From NCBI RefSeq assembly GCF_020622345.1, contig NZ_JACNMO010000018.1, forward strand, positions 52,191 to 116,190: a DNA stretch of 64,000 nt. The letters are read 5' to 3'. This document shows positions 27,123 to 36,436 of the stretch, one piece after another (within the stretch, counting starts at the first letter, position 1; each line of letters begins with the position of its first letter). The notes under the pieces were generated by a model. The model did no database searches. It was not told where the DNA came from and worked only from the letters and a program-made list of their open reading frames with translations. Made by a program: the position numbers and the translations under genes. Origin of the DNA: Roseobacter weihaiensis (GTDB taxonomy: Bacteria; Pseudomonadota; Alphaproteobacteria; Rhodobacterales; Rhodobacteraceae).

Positions 27123-28820
27123 GTGCGGGACATGAACCCACCTGTGTCCCAGGATGGCGATGTTGTTCTGGGTGATGACTGGGTAGCACCGGAAAGCGCT
27201 GCCGCAAACGAGATGCGCGCGTCACGAGAGCGGCGCGGGTTGATGTCTTTGCGCGCGTCTCCTTTGACCCGCAAAATTATCACTTTCAACCTTATTGCGC
27301 TGAATATCCTGGTTGCGGGTATTCTGTATCTCAACTCCTCGCGTGACAGTCTCGCATTGCAGCGCGCAGCCTCCCTCGTGTCCGAAACGGAGTTGATCGC
27401 AGATGTGATCGAGGCGCAGCTGCCCGCCGGTGCGCCGGTCAATCTGGCAACCGGCGACGGGATTGACCTGCAGGCGACCCTGGAGGGGCTGGATTTGCGC
27501 AGCGGGATCGAAGTCTTTGTCTACAACCACTCTGAGTTGCTTGTCGGCAATACAGAAGGGCGACTTGCAGCGGGTGAAATCGCCGGCGGTCTGGAAAGCC
27601 GCACGATCCTGACGGATGGGCTGAGCTGGCTGTGGGCGGTTGTCTCTTCCATTGCTGTTGAGCCGAAGGTCTCAGACCAAACTCCACTCGCTGAGAAGAT
27701 CAAGCCCTTCGTGGCGCAAGCTTTTCAGAACGGGACGCAAATCCGCAATGAGCTGGATACTGTTGGTGGCGCACTCTTTACCGCTGCCACACCTATTTTG
27801 CAAAACAACAATGCGGTCGGTGTGGTCGCGGTTGCCACGGCTGCCGGAGAGATTGACAATCTGGTGCGCGGTGAACGGGAACGTGTGCTGCAGATGTTCG
27901 TGATCGCGACGCTTGTTTCCGTTGGGCTCAGCTTGGTCCTGGCGTCTACGATCGCAAACCCGCTTGCCGATCTTGCCGCCGCCGCAGAACTCGGGCGGGA
28001 CAAAAACGCCAGAAAAATGAATCCCGGCCGTATTCGGATCCCCGATCTGACGGCGCGTCCGGATGAGATCGGACGCCTGAGCGGCGCATTGCGCGGGATG
28101 ATTTCAGCGCTCTACAACCGCATTGACGCCAATGAACAATTCGCGGCAGACGTGGCGCATGAGATTAAGAACCCCTTGGCCTCATTGCGGTCCGCCGTTG
28201 GCACGTTGCGCATGGTCAAACGTGCAGATCAACGTGAAAAGCTGCTTGATGTGATCGATCACGATGTGCGAAGGCTTGATCGTCTGGTCAGCGACATCTC
28301 CAACGCCTCGCGATTGGACAGTGAGTTGGTCAAGGAAGAAGAGGAGCCCTTCAACGTCCTGTCAACGCTGTCAAATCTTGGCCAGTATCTCGGAGAGGAC
28401 GCAAAATCGAAGGGAATCGAATTCATCACGGATTTGCCCGATACCCCGATTGTTGTGCATGGTCTCGAAGCCCGGCTTGCGCAGGTTTTTGTCAACTTGG
28501 TCACGAACGCGATTTCGTTTTGCGAAGATGGCGATGCGATCCGTATCTGGGCGCGCAAGAAACAGAACCGCGTGCTGATCGTCGTGGAAGATACCGGCCC
28601 CGGCATTCCAGATCAGGCACTCGCGAAGATTTTCAAAAGGTTCTATTCACAACGGCCCGAGGAACACTTTGGCAACAATTCGGGGCTGGGTCTCGCGATT
28701 TCCAAACAGATCGTTGAAGCTCACGGGGGCGTGATCTGGGCAGAGAACATTCGCCCCACCGAAGCTGACATCATATCGGAACCGCTGGGCGCGCGATTCG
28801 TCGTCGGCCTGCCGATCTGA
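27123..28820 (+). CDS. chvG: Sensor histidine kinase ChvG
   Basis: About 565 residues. Topology: cytoplasmic N-tail, first membrane helix (ITFNLIALNILVAGILYL), a periplasmic sensor region of some 200 residues, a second helix (MFVIATLVSVGLSLVLAS), HAMP, a HisKA domain with the phosphorylated His346 in ADVAHEIKNPLASLRSAV, and an ATPase domain (NLVTNAISFC, EDTGPGIPDQ, GLGLAISKQIVEAHGG). The start is taken as GTG at 27123, which has AGAGGA five bases upstream; alternatives are GTG 27099 and ATG 27132. It is cotranscribed with chvI and probably with hprK. Confidence 0.94.
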   Translation: MRDMNPPVSQDGDVVLGDDWVAPESAAANEMRASRERRGLMSLRASPLTRKIITFNLIALNILVAGILYLNSSRDSLALQRAASLVSETELIADVIEAQLPAGAPVNLATGDGIDLQATLEGLDLRSGIEVFVYNHSELLVGNTEGRLAAGEIAGGLESRTILTDGLSWLWAVVSSIAVEPKVSDQTPLAEKIKPFVAQAFQNGTQIRNELDTVGGALFTAATPILQNNNAVGVVAVATAAGEIDNLVRGERERVLQMFVIATLVSVGLSLVLASTIANPLADLAAAAELGRDKNARKMNPGRIRIPDLTARPDEIGRLSGALRGMISALYNRIDANEQFAADVAHEIKNPLASLRSAVGTLRMVKRADQREKLLDVIDHDVRRLDRLVSDISNASRLDSELVKEEEEPFNVLSTLSNLGQYLGEDAKSKGIEFITDLPDTPIVVHGLEARLAQVFVNLVTNAISFCEDGDAIRIWARKKQNRVLIVVEDTGPGIPDQALAKIFKRFYSQRPEEHFGNNSGLGLAISKQIVEAHGGVIWAENIRPTEADIISEPLGARFVVGLPI

Positions 28821-28822
28821 GA

Positions 28823-29272
28823 ATGACGCAGGACCTGCCGTCCAACCGCCGCGCCACTCTTGTTCATGCCAGCACTGTCGCGGTTGACGGTCGGGGCCTG
28901 CTGATCCTCGGGGCATCAGCGCGTGGAAAATCTGCTCTTGCATTGCAAATGATGGCGTTCGGCGCATCTCTGGTTGCTGACGATCAAACACATCTTTCGC
29001 GAAGGGAAGATACTCTGATTGCGCGGGCACCGTCTTCCACCCGCGGGATGATCGAGGCGCGTGGAGTTGGTCTTTTGAATGCGTCAACGGTCGAAGGCTC
29101 GGAAATTGTCTTGGCGGTAGACCTGGATCAGCACGAGGTTGACCGTTTGCCGGTGCTGCATGAGATAGAGATGTGCGGCGTCAAATTGCCCTGCCTCTAT
29201 AGCATTGACGGCGCCCACTTCCCGGCGGCAGTTTTACAGTATCTCAAGGCTGGAAGAAGAGAACCCTCATGA
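28823..29272 (+). CDS. hprK: HPr kinase/phosphorylase, short alphaproteobacterial form
   Basis: A 149-residue protein containing only the C-terminal catalytic domain of HprK. The P-loop GASARGKS is at residues 30-37, the base aspartates are in LVADDQTHL, and the family signature appears as [10 protein letters not shown]. It phosphorylates a serine of HPr (Ser46 here), linking PTS state to regulation. The missing N-terminal domain is normal in alphaproteobacteria. It starts two bases after chvG, consistent with ChvG-HprK coupling, and overlaps rapZ by four bases. Confidence 0.92.
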   Translation: MTQDLPSNRRATLVHASTVAVDGRGLLILGASARGKSALALQMMAFGASLVADDQTHLSRREDTLIARAPSSTRGMIEARGVGLLNASTVEGSEIVLAVDLDQHEVDRLPVLHEIEMCGVKLPCLYSIDGAHFPAAVLQYLKAGRREPS

Positions 29273-30156
29273 TTGAACGTGATGCTGCGGCACGACGCCT
29301 CGTTCTGGTTTCCGGTCCGTCTGGTGCGGGAAGGTCCAGCGCGCTGAACGTGCTGGAGGATGCGGGCTTTGAGGTCGTCGATAATCTCCCTCTGCGTCTA
29401 TTGCCGGCTTTGCTTGAAACCGGCGGCAAGGGTCAGCCTTTGGCTTTGGGCATTGACCCGCGCAACCGGGATTTTTCAACCACGGCTGTGATCGATGCGT
29501 TGGGTCAGTTAACCGGGGTACCCGGTCTGGCCCCGGAACTGCTTTATCTTGATTGCTCGACAGAGGTTTTGTTGCGGCGGTTCTCCGAAACGCGCCGTCG
29601 TCACCCGCTGGCCCCCGATGATCGCCCCTCCGAAGGCATCATGCGGGAACTCGAGATGCTGGGACCTCTGCGGGCGAGAGCGGACGTTCTGATCGATACA
29701 ACCGATTTGAATGTGCACCAGCTTCGGGCAGAGGTTGAACACTGGTTTGCCCCGGATGGACATCGGCGGTTGTCAGTTTCGGTGCAGTCGTTTTCTTACA
29801 AGCGTGGTTTGCCGCGCAATGTGGATATGGTGTATGACTGTCGATTTCTGACCAATCCTTACTGGACGCCGACACTTCGTCCGCTCAATGGCAAAGACAG
29901 CCGCGTTCAAGATTACGTGATGGCGGATCCGCGGTTTGCCGAGTTTTCGGAACGCGTGGCCGATTTGAGCCTCCTATTGCTGCCCGCTTATCGCGAAGAG
30001 GGAAAAGCGTACCTTTCAATCGCCTTTGGGTGTACTGGCGGGCAGCATCGTTCCGTTGTTCTGGCCGAGACACACGGATTGCGGCTTGCGGAAGAAGGCT
30101 GGCAGGTGTCAATAAGGCACCGCGAACTGGACCTGAGAAAAAAAGAAGAGGCCTGA
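29269..30156 (+). CDS. rapZ: RNase adapter protein RapZ (YvcJ-like nucleotide-binding protein)
   Basis: A 295-residue protein with an N-terminal P-loop ([20 protein letters not shown], residues 15-34) and DLTTDLN-like Walker B region ([14 protein letters not shown]). The C-terminal domain has [26 protein letters not shown] in two stretches and the conserved [14 protein letters not shown]. In Escherichia coli RapZ guides RNase E to the GlmZ small RNA; its role in alphaproteobacteria is less clear. ATGA overlap with hprK. Confidence 0.94.
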   Translation: MIERDAAARRLVLVSGPSGAGRSSALNVLEDAGFEVVDNLPLRLLPALLETGGKGQPLALGIDPRNRDFSTTAVIDALGQLTGVPGLAPELLYLDCSTEVLLRRFSETRRRHPLAPDDRPSEGIMRELEMLGPLRARADVLIDTTDLNVHQLRAEVEHWFAPDGHRRLSVSVQSFSYKRGLPRNVDMVYDCRFLTNPYWTPTLRPLNGKDSRVQDYVMADPRFAEFSERVADLSLLLLPAYREEGKAYLSIAFGCTGGQHRSVVLAETHGLRLAEEGWQVSIRHRELDLRKKEEA

Positions 30157-30159
30157 TCC

Positions 30160-30552
30160 TTGATTGGTATCGTCATCGTCGCGCATGGGGGATTGGCCAA
30201 GGAGTATCTGGCCGCCATCGAACATGTGGTGGGGGCGCAGACCGGTATTCAGGCAATTGGTATTCAGGCAGATGACGACAGGGCAGCAAAGGAGCGTGAA
30301 ATCTGTGCCGCAGCCGACGCCGTAGATCAGGGCGAGGGCGTAGTTGTCGTGACCGATCTTTACGGCGGATCGCCGTCGAACCTCAGTCTGCTGGCTTGCC
30401 GTCCCGGAGACCGCCGTATCCTCTATGGCGCGAATTTGCCCTTGTTGATAAAACTTGCCAAGAGTCGTCATAAGCCTGTGCCAGATGCGGTTCGGGCAGC
30501 CCTGGCAGCAGGAAAGAAATACATCGACAGCCAGAACATCAGCCCGGAATGA
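30160..30552 (+). CDS. PTS system EIIA component, mannose-type
   Basis: A 130-residue EIIA-Man domain protein. The phosphorylated histidine is His9 in IGIVIVAHGGLAKEYL; the loop VVVVTDLYGGSPSNLSLL is characteristic of this family. No EIIB or EIIC is nearby, so it is probably a regulatory rather than transport protein. The start appears to be TTG at 30160, four bases after the rapZ stop, with AGAGG upstream. HPr is encoded 16 bases downstream. Confidence 0.93.
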   Translation: MIGIVIVAHGGLAKEYLAAIEHVVGAQTGIQAIGIQADDDRAAKEREICAAADAVDQGEGVVVVTDLYGGSPSNLSLLACRPGDRRILYGANLPLLIKLAKSRHKPVPDAVRAALAAGKKYIDSQNISPE

Positions 30553-30568
30553 CAAGGCCCTCAAGTCA

Positions 30569-30838
30569 ATGACCAAATGCACTCTTGAAATCGTGAATGT
30601 CAAAGGCCTCCATGCTCGTGCTTCAGCAAAACTTGTTGAGGTCGTAGAAGGTTTTGACGCCAACGCCGAGGTGTCGAAAGACGGTTTGTCCGCTTCCGGC
30701 GATAGTATTATGGGGCTTTTGATGTTGGCAGCTTCTCAGGGAAGCTTTATTGAAGTGGAAACGATTGGACCGGACGCAGAAGCCTTGGCGGAGGCGCTGT
30801 CTGCATTGGTTGCGAATAAATTCGGGGAAGATGGCTGA
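30569..30838 (+). CDS. ptsH: Phosphocarrier protein HPr
   Basis: An 89-residue HPr. His15 in VKGLHARASAKLVEVVE accepts phosphate from enzyme I, and Ser46 in SASGDSIMGLLML is the HprK site. With hprK, rapZ and EIIA-Man upstream this completes most of an alphaproteobacterial regulatory PTS; enzyme I is not in the window. A longer open frame starting at 30455 overlaps the EIIA gene and is not credible. Confidence 0.95.
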   Translation: MTKCTLEIVNVKGLHARASAKLVEVVEGFDANAEVSKDGLSASGDSIMGLLMLAASQGSFIEVETIGPDAEALAEALSALVANKFGEDG

Positions 30839-30882
30839 GCACGCAGCTTCCTGCGGTAGATAAGCTGAAGGGTTTCTTCTTG

Positions 30883-31758
30883 ATGGAAAGTTCGCAGAAT
30901 ATCAGTGTCGATCAGCAGGCCGAACCGATCAATTTCTCCAAGTATGATCGCACTGCTATTTCTTACGCATCCACTTTCCAAGACCCGTGGAAGGCGGCCT
31001 TTATCCGTGTGATCGAGGCGCTGACGGGTAAGCTCACGATCTTGCGGCTGGTGCGGAAGTTCGAGCGTCGCGGGGCGCCGCAGGGGCAGGCTTTCTGGCG
31101 TGCAGCGCTCGACGTGATGGGCATCGAATTACAAACACCGCAGTACCAGCTGGACCGGATACCGAAAGAGGGTCCGGTGATCGTCGTGTCAAACCATCCG
31201 CATGGTATGGTTGACGGCATGATCTTTGCGGATCTGATTGGTCGTGCACGCTCTGATTACCGTATTCTGACGCGGTCGTTGTTGACCGTCATTGATGAGG
31301 TTGCCGGATCTTATATGATCCCGGTGCCGTTTCCGCATGATCCCGATGCGCAGCGCAAAGGCGTTGAGATGCGCGCGCGTGCCATGGAGCATCTCAAGAA
31401 AGGCGGTGTCGTGGCCTTGTTTCCCTCCGGTGGCGTCGCGGCATCAGAGACGTATTTCGGGCCGGCCGTCGAGGGGGAGTGGAACGTCTTTACAGCCAAG
31501 CTGATCCGCCGATCCGGGGCCACTGTTCTGCCCATCAAGTTTCAGGGCCAGAATTCGCGCGCGTATCAGATTGCCAACAAGATTTCACCGATGTTGCGTC
31601 AGGGGTTGTTGCTACACGAGATCGTTCACGCATTAAACAAACCCCAGGCGCCGATTGTCGGTCATCCCCTGTCTCAGCAGGAAATCGAGAAATGGGCGGA
31701 TGATCCGCGTGGTTTCATGGCCTGGCTGCGCGAGCACACCCTGTCCTTGGAAAGCTGA
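30883..31758 (+). CDS. Lysophospholipid acyltransferase family protein
   Basis: A 291-residue protein of the PlsC-like superfamily. The catalytic NHxxxxD box is NHPHGMVD (His105, Asp111), followed by block II-like ADLIGRARSDYRILTRS and block III ALFPSGGVAASE, with block IV-like GATVLPIKFQGQ. There is no obvious membrane helix. It probably transfers acyl groups to glycerolipid or a related acceptor. The ATG at 30883 is preceded by GAAGGG. It follows ptsH by 44 bases and may end that operon. Confidence 0.85.
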   Translation: MESSQNISVDQQAEPINFSKYDRTAISYASTFQDPWKAAFIRVIEALTGKLTILRLVRKFERRGAPQGQAFWRAALDVMGIELQTPQYQLDRIPKEGPVIVVSNHPHGMVDGMIFADLIGRARSDYRILTRSLLTVIDEVAGSYMIPVPFPHDPDAQRKGVEMRARAMEHLKKGGVVALFPSGGVAASETYFGPAVEGEWNVFTAKLIRRSGATVLPIKFQGQNSRAYQIANKISPMLRQGLLLHEIVHALNKPQAPIVGHPLSQQEIEKWADDPRGFMAWLREHTLSLES

Positions 31759-31773
31759 GACGCTCCTGCGGCC

Positions 31774-32649
31774 CTATCGGGTGGGTACGGGTGTTTCGCC
31801 CCGATAGTCGTAAAATCCACGGTCTGTCTTGCGCCCAAGCCAACCTGCTTCAACGTATTTGGTCAGAAGCGGGCAGGGGCGGTACTTGGTATCTGCCAGG
31901 CCGTCATGCAGGACGTTCATGATTGCAAGGCACGTATCCAGGCCGATAAAGTCGGCAAGCGCCAATGGGCCCATCGGGTGATTTGCTCCAAGTTTCATGG
32001 AACTGTCGATGGACTGCACGCTGCCGACGCCCTCGTAAAGGGTGTAAACCGCTTCGTTTATCATCGGCATCAGGATGCGGTTCACGATAAAGCCGGGGAA
32101 GTCTTCTGCGGATGCCGCCGTTTTGTTTAATCGCTCAACTACTTTCTTGCAGGCGCGGAATGTCTCTTCGTCTGTGGCGATCCCGCGGATCAATTCCACC
32201 AACTCCATCACCGGTACGGGATTCATGAAGTGAAATCCCATGAATTTTTCCGGCCTGTCGGTTCTGCTGGCCAGGCGTGTGATCGAGATCGATGAGGTAT
32301 TCGAGGTCAGGATCGTTTCGGGTTTCAGGTGTGGCAGCAAATCCTCGAAAATTGCCTGTTTGACCGTTTCACGTTCAGTCGCGGCCTCAATGATCAGGTC
32401 GGTCTGGCCCACTTCCTTCAGCGTTGTGGTCGTTGTCATCCGGCTGAGCGCCGTCTGATGCGCATCGGTGGTAATTTTCCCCCTGCTGACCTGACGTTCC
32501 ATATTTTTGGAAATGGTCGCCATGGCGCGGTCCAGCGCATCGCCGCTGATATCATTGAGGATGACATCATATCCCGCCAGCGACATGACATGTGCAATGC
32601 CATTCCCCATCTGGCCTGCACCAACGATTCCGACAGTCTTGATTTCCAT
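31774..32649 (-). CDS. 3-hydroxybutyryl-CoA dehydrogenase
   Basis: A 291-residue NAD(P)-dependent 3-hydroxyacyl-CoA dehydrogenase. The Rossmann dinucleotide motif is VGIVGAGQMGNGIAHVMSLAGYDV, and the family signature includes MGFHFMNPVPVMELVELIRG, the catalytic histidine being in GFHFMNP. The C-terminal domain has GFIVNRILMPMINEA and LGANHPMGPLALADFIGLD. The length matches short monofunctional Hbd/PaaH enzymes. It acts in butyrate-, PHB- or phenylacetate-type pathways. Start ATG after AAGGATTATCC. Confidence 0.94.
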   Translation of the reverse strand: MEIKTVGIVGAGQMGNGIAHVMSLAGYDVILNDISGDALDRAMATISKNMERQVSRGKITTDAHQTALSRMTTTTTLKEVGQTDLIIEAATERETVKQAIFEDLLPHLKPETILTSNTSSISITRLASRTDRPEKFMGFHFMNPVPVMELVELIRGIATDEETFRACKKVVERLNKTAASAEDFPGFIVNRILMPMINEAVYTLYEGVGSVQSIDSSMKLGANHPMGPLALADFIGLDTCLAIMNVLHDGLADTKYRPCPLLTKYVEAGWLGRKTDRGFYDYRGETPVPTR

Positions 32650-32802
32650 GGATAATCCTTTTGTGTCCGCGGCATTCTACGGTGCCGGGACTGGAAGTCG
32701 CAAGGGGTTGCGACCCGGCATCACTCTCTAAAATTGGAGCTTTAAGAAAATTTAAGGACCAGCCCGGCATAACCGATGTCGGGTGAGTAAAAAGGGTGGC
32801 TT

Positions 32803-33645
32803 ATGGCCTATGACGTCTTGGGGGCGAAAGCCTTAAACTATGCGCCGTGCCGATATGGGAATTCGCGCATTCTGTTCCGGGGGCCGCAGCGCAGGCTTGA
32901 CGCGCCATACGTTGCATTCATCGGCGGTACGGAAACATATGGCAAATTCATCAAAGCGCCGTTTCCTGACCTTGTGGAAAGCGATCTGGGTGTGAATTGC
33001 ATCAATTTCGGCGTGTCGAATGCCGGAGTGGATGTCTTCTTGAACGATGGCTTTATCACCGAAGCGGCAAACGGGGCGGAAGCGACGGTTCTTCAGGTGG
33101 TTGGGGCGCATAATCTGTCAAACAGGTTTTATTCGGTCCATCCACGGAGGAACGACCGCTTTCTGACCGCGTCACCCCTGTTGAAATCGATCTATCCCGA
33201 GGTCGACTTTGCCGAGTTTCATTTTAACCGCCATATGTTATGCGCACTCTACGATGCGTCTACCGAACGGTTTGGGATTATCGCAAAGGAGCTACAGGCC
33301 GCCTGGTCCGCACGCATGAAGCTTCTGCTGCGCCGCATTTGTGGCCATGTCATCCTTCTGTGGTTTGCAGATCATCCGCCCAGCGAAGCGGACGTACGCT
33401 ATGACAATCCGACCGGCAGTTCCGAGCCGTTGTTTGTGACCCGCGCGATGTTGGATGATCTGGCGGTACGGGTGTCGGGCTATGTCGAGGTTACCGCATC
33501 GGAGGAGGCTTTGGCAGCCGGCACCCATGGTATGGTTTTCGACGAGCTGGAAACCCCTGCCGCAGGAAAACTGATGGGCCCTCGGGCGCATGGGGAGACG
33601 GCTCTGCATCTGGGAAAGACGCTGCATTCCATTGTCAGGGTATAA
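32803..33645 (+). CDS. DUF6473 family protein
   Basis: A 280-residue protein without membrane helices, starting MAYDVLGAKALNYAPCRYG and containing LFRGPQRRLDAPYVAFIGGTETYGKF, IWFADHPP-like LLWFADHPPSEAD and a tail ALHLGKTLHSIVRV. I recognise this as the DUF6473 family conserved in Rhodobacteraceae; the GGTETYGKF segment followed by FGVSNAGVDVFL resembles an SGNH-hydrolase-like fold, which is only a suggestion. It stands alone between two leftward units, with a terminator directly after it. Confidence 0.75.
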   Translation: MAYDVLGAKALNYAPCRYGNSRILFRGPQRRLDAPYVAFIGGTETYGKFIKAPFPDLVESDLGVNCINFGVSNAGVDVFLNDGFITEAANGAEATVLQVVGAHNLSNRFYSVHPRRNDRFLTASPLLKSIYPEVDFAEFHFNRHMLCALYDASTERFGIIAKELQAAWSARMKLLLRRICGHVILLWFADHPPSEADVRYDNPTGSSEPLFVTRAMLDDLAVRVSGYVEVTASEEALAAGTHGMVFDELETPAAGKLMGPRAHGETALHLGKTLHSIVRV

Positions 33646-33677
33646 AAAAGCCGCCTCCGGACGGGGCGGCCTTTTAT
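33644..33677. terminator. Bidirectional terminator between DUF6473 and etfA
   Basis: GCCGCC (33650-33655) pairs with GGCGGC (33665-33670) around a nine-base loop; it is flanked by six A on the left and CTTTTAT on the right, so it can end transcription from either side. The rightward DUF6473 and the leftward etfBA unit converge here. Confidence 0.8.
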
Positions 33678-33697
33678 CTCGAAAACATCTGCGGACG

Positions 33698-34627
33698 TTA
33701 GTCCAGCTTTTCAATCAGCTCAGGCACGGCTGTGAAAAGGTCCGCGACAAGACCGTAGTCGGCGACCTGAAAGATCGGTGCTTCCTCGTCTTTGTTGATG
33801 GCCACGATGACCTTGCTGTCCTTCATGCCGGCAAGGTGCTGAATGGCCCCGGAAATGCCAACGGCAACATAAAGCTCCGGCGCCACGACTTTGCCGGTCT
33901 GACCCACTTGCCAATCGTTCGGGGCGTAGCCTGAATCGACCGCCGCGCGGGACGCGCCAACGGCTGCGCCGAGCTTGTCCGCCAGTTTTTCGATCAGTGC
34001 AAAATCATCCTCGGAGCCCACGCCGCGTCCACCGGACACAACCACACCGGCCGATGTGAGCTCCGGACGATCCGTTTCAGCGACCTTGTCTTCGACCCAT
34101 TCGCTGAGGCCGGGATTGCCCGCGGCACCGATGTTTTCGATGGGCGCTGAGCCGCCTGTCCCTGCTGCTTCAAAGGTCGAGCCACGGAAGGTCACAACCT
34201 TTTTCGCATCAGCCGTCTTGACCGTCTGCATCGCGTTGCCAGCGTAGATCGGGCGCTCGAAGGTGTTCGCATCAATCACGGCAGTGGCATCCGAGATGAC
34301 CATCACATCCAGAAGCGCCGCAACACGCGGCATGATGTTTTTGGCGTCCGTGGTGGCAGGGGCCGCGATATGCTCGTAGTCGCCGGCAAGCGATACGATC
34401 AGATCCGCCACCGGTTCGGCCAGACGTTTGCCATAGACCGCATCCTCGGCACAGAGCACTTTTGCCACACCCTGAATGGTCGCGGCCTCTGTTGCGGCGG
34501 CGGAACAGCTCGCGCCGGTGCACAGCAGTGTCACATCCCCGAGTGCTTGCGCGGCTGTCACAGCCTTCGCGGTTGCATCCATGGCCAGAGCGCCATCATT
34601 CACCTCTGCAAGAAGTAGAACAGCCAT
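33698..34627 (-). CDS. etfA: Electron transfer flavoprotein alpha subunit
   Basis: A 309-residue ETF alpha subunit. The C-terminal FAD-binding region shows the signatures VVSGGRGVGSEDDFALIEKLAD, GASRAAVDSGYAPNDWQVGQTGKVVAPELYVAVGISGAIQHLAGM (positions about 215-270) and IVAINKDEEAPIF. It takes electrons from acyl-CoA dehydrogenases and passes them to ETF:ubiquinone oxidoreductase. The etfB stop and etfA start share a base (TAATG), so the subunits are coupled. Confidence 0.97.
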   Translation of the reverse strand: MAVLLLAEVNDGALAMDATAKAVTAAQALGDVTLLCTGASCSAAATEAATIQGVAKVLCAEDAVYGKRLAEPVADLIVSLAGDYEHIAAPATTDAKNIMPRVAALLDVMVISDATAVIDANTFERPIYAGNAMQTVKTADAKKVVTFRGSTFEAAGTGGSAPIENIGAAGNPGLSEWVEDKVAETDRPELTSAGVVVSGGRGVGSEDDFALIEKLADKLGAAVGASRAAVDSGYAPNDWQVGQTGKVVAPELYVAVGISGAIQHLAGMKDSKVIVAINKDEEAPIFQVADYGLVADLFTAVPELIEKLD

Positions 34628-35385
34628 TATACAGCCCCCGATTCTTTGAGTTTCGCGACCAGCTCATCCACGGAGCCGACCTTGATGCCCGCTGCCCGTG
34701 CCGCAGGCTCTTCGGTTTTGACCACTTCAAGCCGAGGCGCCACCTCGACGCCGTAGTCAGCCGCCGTCTTCTCATCAAGCGGCTTTTTCTTGGCCTTCAT
34801 GATGTTGGGCAGCGACGCATAGCGCGGCTCATTGAGCCGCAGATCCACGGTAATGACGGTGGGCATGCTGACCTTGATCGTCTGCAGACCGCCATCGACC
34901 TCCCGCGTGACCAAGGCCTTGTCGCCTTCGACCGTAACCTCGGAAGCAAAGGTCGCCTGCGACCAGCCCATCAGGGCCGCCAGCATCTGACCGGTGGCGT
35001 TCATGTCATTGTCGATCGCCTGCTTGCCGCAGAGCACCAGACCGGGCTGTTCCTCCTCCACAATGGCCTTGAGGATTTTCGCCACGGCCAGCGGTTCGAT
35101 GTCGTTGTGCACATCATCGGTGGCCACCACGAGGATTGCGCGATCCGCCCCCATTGCCAACGCCGTGCGCAAGGTTTCCTGGCTTTGCTTGACGCCGATG
35201 GAGACGACGACGACTTCCTCCGCCTGACCCGCCTCTTTCAGCCGGATGGCCTGTTCGACAGAAATCTCGTCAAACGGGTTCATCGACATTTTCACGTTGG
35301 CTAGATCGACGCCCGAACCGTCCGCTTTGACGCGCACTTTGACGTTGTAGTCGATCACGCGTTTGACAGGTACCAATACCTTCAT
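34627..35385 (-). CDS. etfB: Electron transfer flavoprotein beta subunit
   Basis: A 252-residue ETF beta subunit. It begins [20 protein letters not shown] and has [51 protein letters not shown] and [23 protein letters not shown], the family's core. It binds AMP and with EtfA holds the FAD. The ATG at 35385 follows GGAGAGAGA; the frame open from 35406 adds seven spurious residues. The 184-base gap upstream holds the operon's promoter. Confidence 0.97.
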   Translation of the reverse strand: MKVLVPVKRVIDYNVKVRVKADGSGVDLANVKMSMNPFDEISVEQAIRLKEAGQAEEVVVVSIGVKQSQETLRTALAMGADRAILVVATDDVHNDIEPLAVAKILKAIVEEEQPGLVLCGKQAIDNDMNATGQMLAALMGWSQATFASEVTVEGDKALVTREVDGGLQTIKVSMPTVITVDLRLNEPRYASLPNIMKAKKKPLDEKTAADYGVEVAPRLEVVKTEEPAARAAGIKVGSVDELVAKLKESGAV

Positions 35386-35569
35386 ATGCGTCTCTCTCCT
35401 TGGCAATGCGACTCACCTGCAAAAGTGAGCCTTACGTTTTCTGAAGTGTGGTTTACCCAAGCCTGAGCGGTTGAAACAGTGCAAAATCGTCACGTTGCGT
35501 CGCGCCTACGCCGCGTTTCAGGGGAATTTGACGCGGCGTCACAAAATATTTCCGATTGACTACACGCCT

Positions 35570-36142
35570 CTACCGATTTGCACCCGGCACCCAGAGCACG
35601 TCATCCTTGCCGCCGTTGTTCGCCGTCCGGGCCGCAACAAAGAACCAGTCGCTCAGCCGGTTGAGGTATTTGACCGCCGCCGTGTTGATCGCCTCCATCG
35701 TGGCCAGCTCGACGCACAGTCGTTCCCCGCGTCGTGCGACTGTTCGGCAGACATGCAGTTGCGCAGCCAGGCGCGATCCACCGGGCAGGATAAAGCTGCG
35801 CAACGGATCGAGACCGGCGTTCATGTCGTCTATCTCGCTCTCGAGCCGGCTGACCTGGGTATCAGCGATGCGCAGCGGCGGGTATTCGGCTTCGGCATCT
35901 TTTTCCATATCGGGCCTGCAGAGGTCCGCACCGATATCGAACAGATCGTTTTGAATCCGGCTCAGGGCGTCGTCCATATCTCCTTCGGCCTCAAGGCGGG
36001 CGACACCCACAAAGGAATTCAACTCATCCGAGGTGCCGTAAGCCGTCACGCGCAGCGAGTGCTTTGCCACGCGCACACCATTGCCAAGTGCTGTTTCACC
36101 GGCATCCCCGGTCTTGGTGTAGATCTTGTTCAAGACGACCAT
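35570..36142 (-). CDS. Cob(I)alamin adenosyltransferase, PduO type
   Basis: A 190-residue PduO/MMAB-family enzyme making adenosylcobalamin from cob(I)alamin and ATP. Signatures: the ATP-binding TKTGDAGETALGNGVRVAK, TAYGTSDELNSFVGVAR, RLAAQLHVCRTVARRGERL and YLNRLSDWFFVAAR. The adenosylcobalamin would serve, for example, methylmalonyl-CoA mutase and ribonucleotide reductase. It starts six bases after the small membrane protein gene upstream. Confidence 0.95.
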   Translation of the reverse strand: MVVLNKIYTKTGDAGETALGNGVRVAKHSLRVTAYGTSDELNSFVGVARLEAEGDMDDALSRIQNDLFDIGADLCRPDMEKDAEAEYPPLRIADTQVSRLESEIDDMNAGLDPLRSFILPGGSRLAAQLHVCRTVARRGERLCVELATMEAINTAAVKYLNRLSDWFFVAARTANNGGKDDVLWVPGANR

Positions 36143-36148
36143 CGTCGG

Positions 36149-36352
36149 TTAGCCTCCTTCATTTCGGAAATAGACAAAGAGAATGATGAAAATCACCGCC
36201 ACAAACTGCGCCGCAATGCGGTAGCGCATCAATTTGTTGGAGTTCTTCTTGTTGAAGGCACCGCCGCCTGCAAAACCGCCCAGACCGAGCGCCAGAACCA
36301 CCACCACGGCCAAGCAGGCCACGACGGCCAAAATGAAAAATGGGTCTCCCAC
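36149..36352 (-). CDS. Twin-transmembrane-helix small protein (HIG1-like)
   Basis: A 67-residue protein made of two membrane helices joined by a short basic loop (FFILAVVACLAVVVVLALGLGGF and MRYRIAAQFVAVIFIILFVYF). This matches the small HIG1-domain proteins of alphaproteobacteria, some of which are associated with cytochrome oxidase assembly. It precedes the cobalamin adenosyltransferase gene by six bases and is cotranscribed with it. Confidence 0.8.
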   Translation of the reverse strand: MGDPFFILAVVACLAVVVVLALGLGGFAGGGAFNKKNSNKLMRYRIAAQFVAVIFIILFVYFRNEGG

Positions 36353-36436
36353 GTTATGTGTCCTTTTCTAGTTATGCCGCACGATGTAGAGGTCCGCCGG
36401 GCAAAAGCGAATGGCTATTTTGAATACCTGCCAAAT

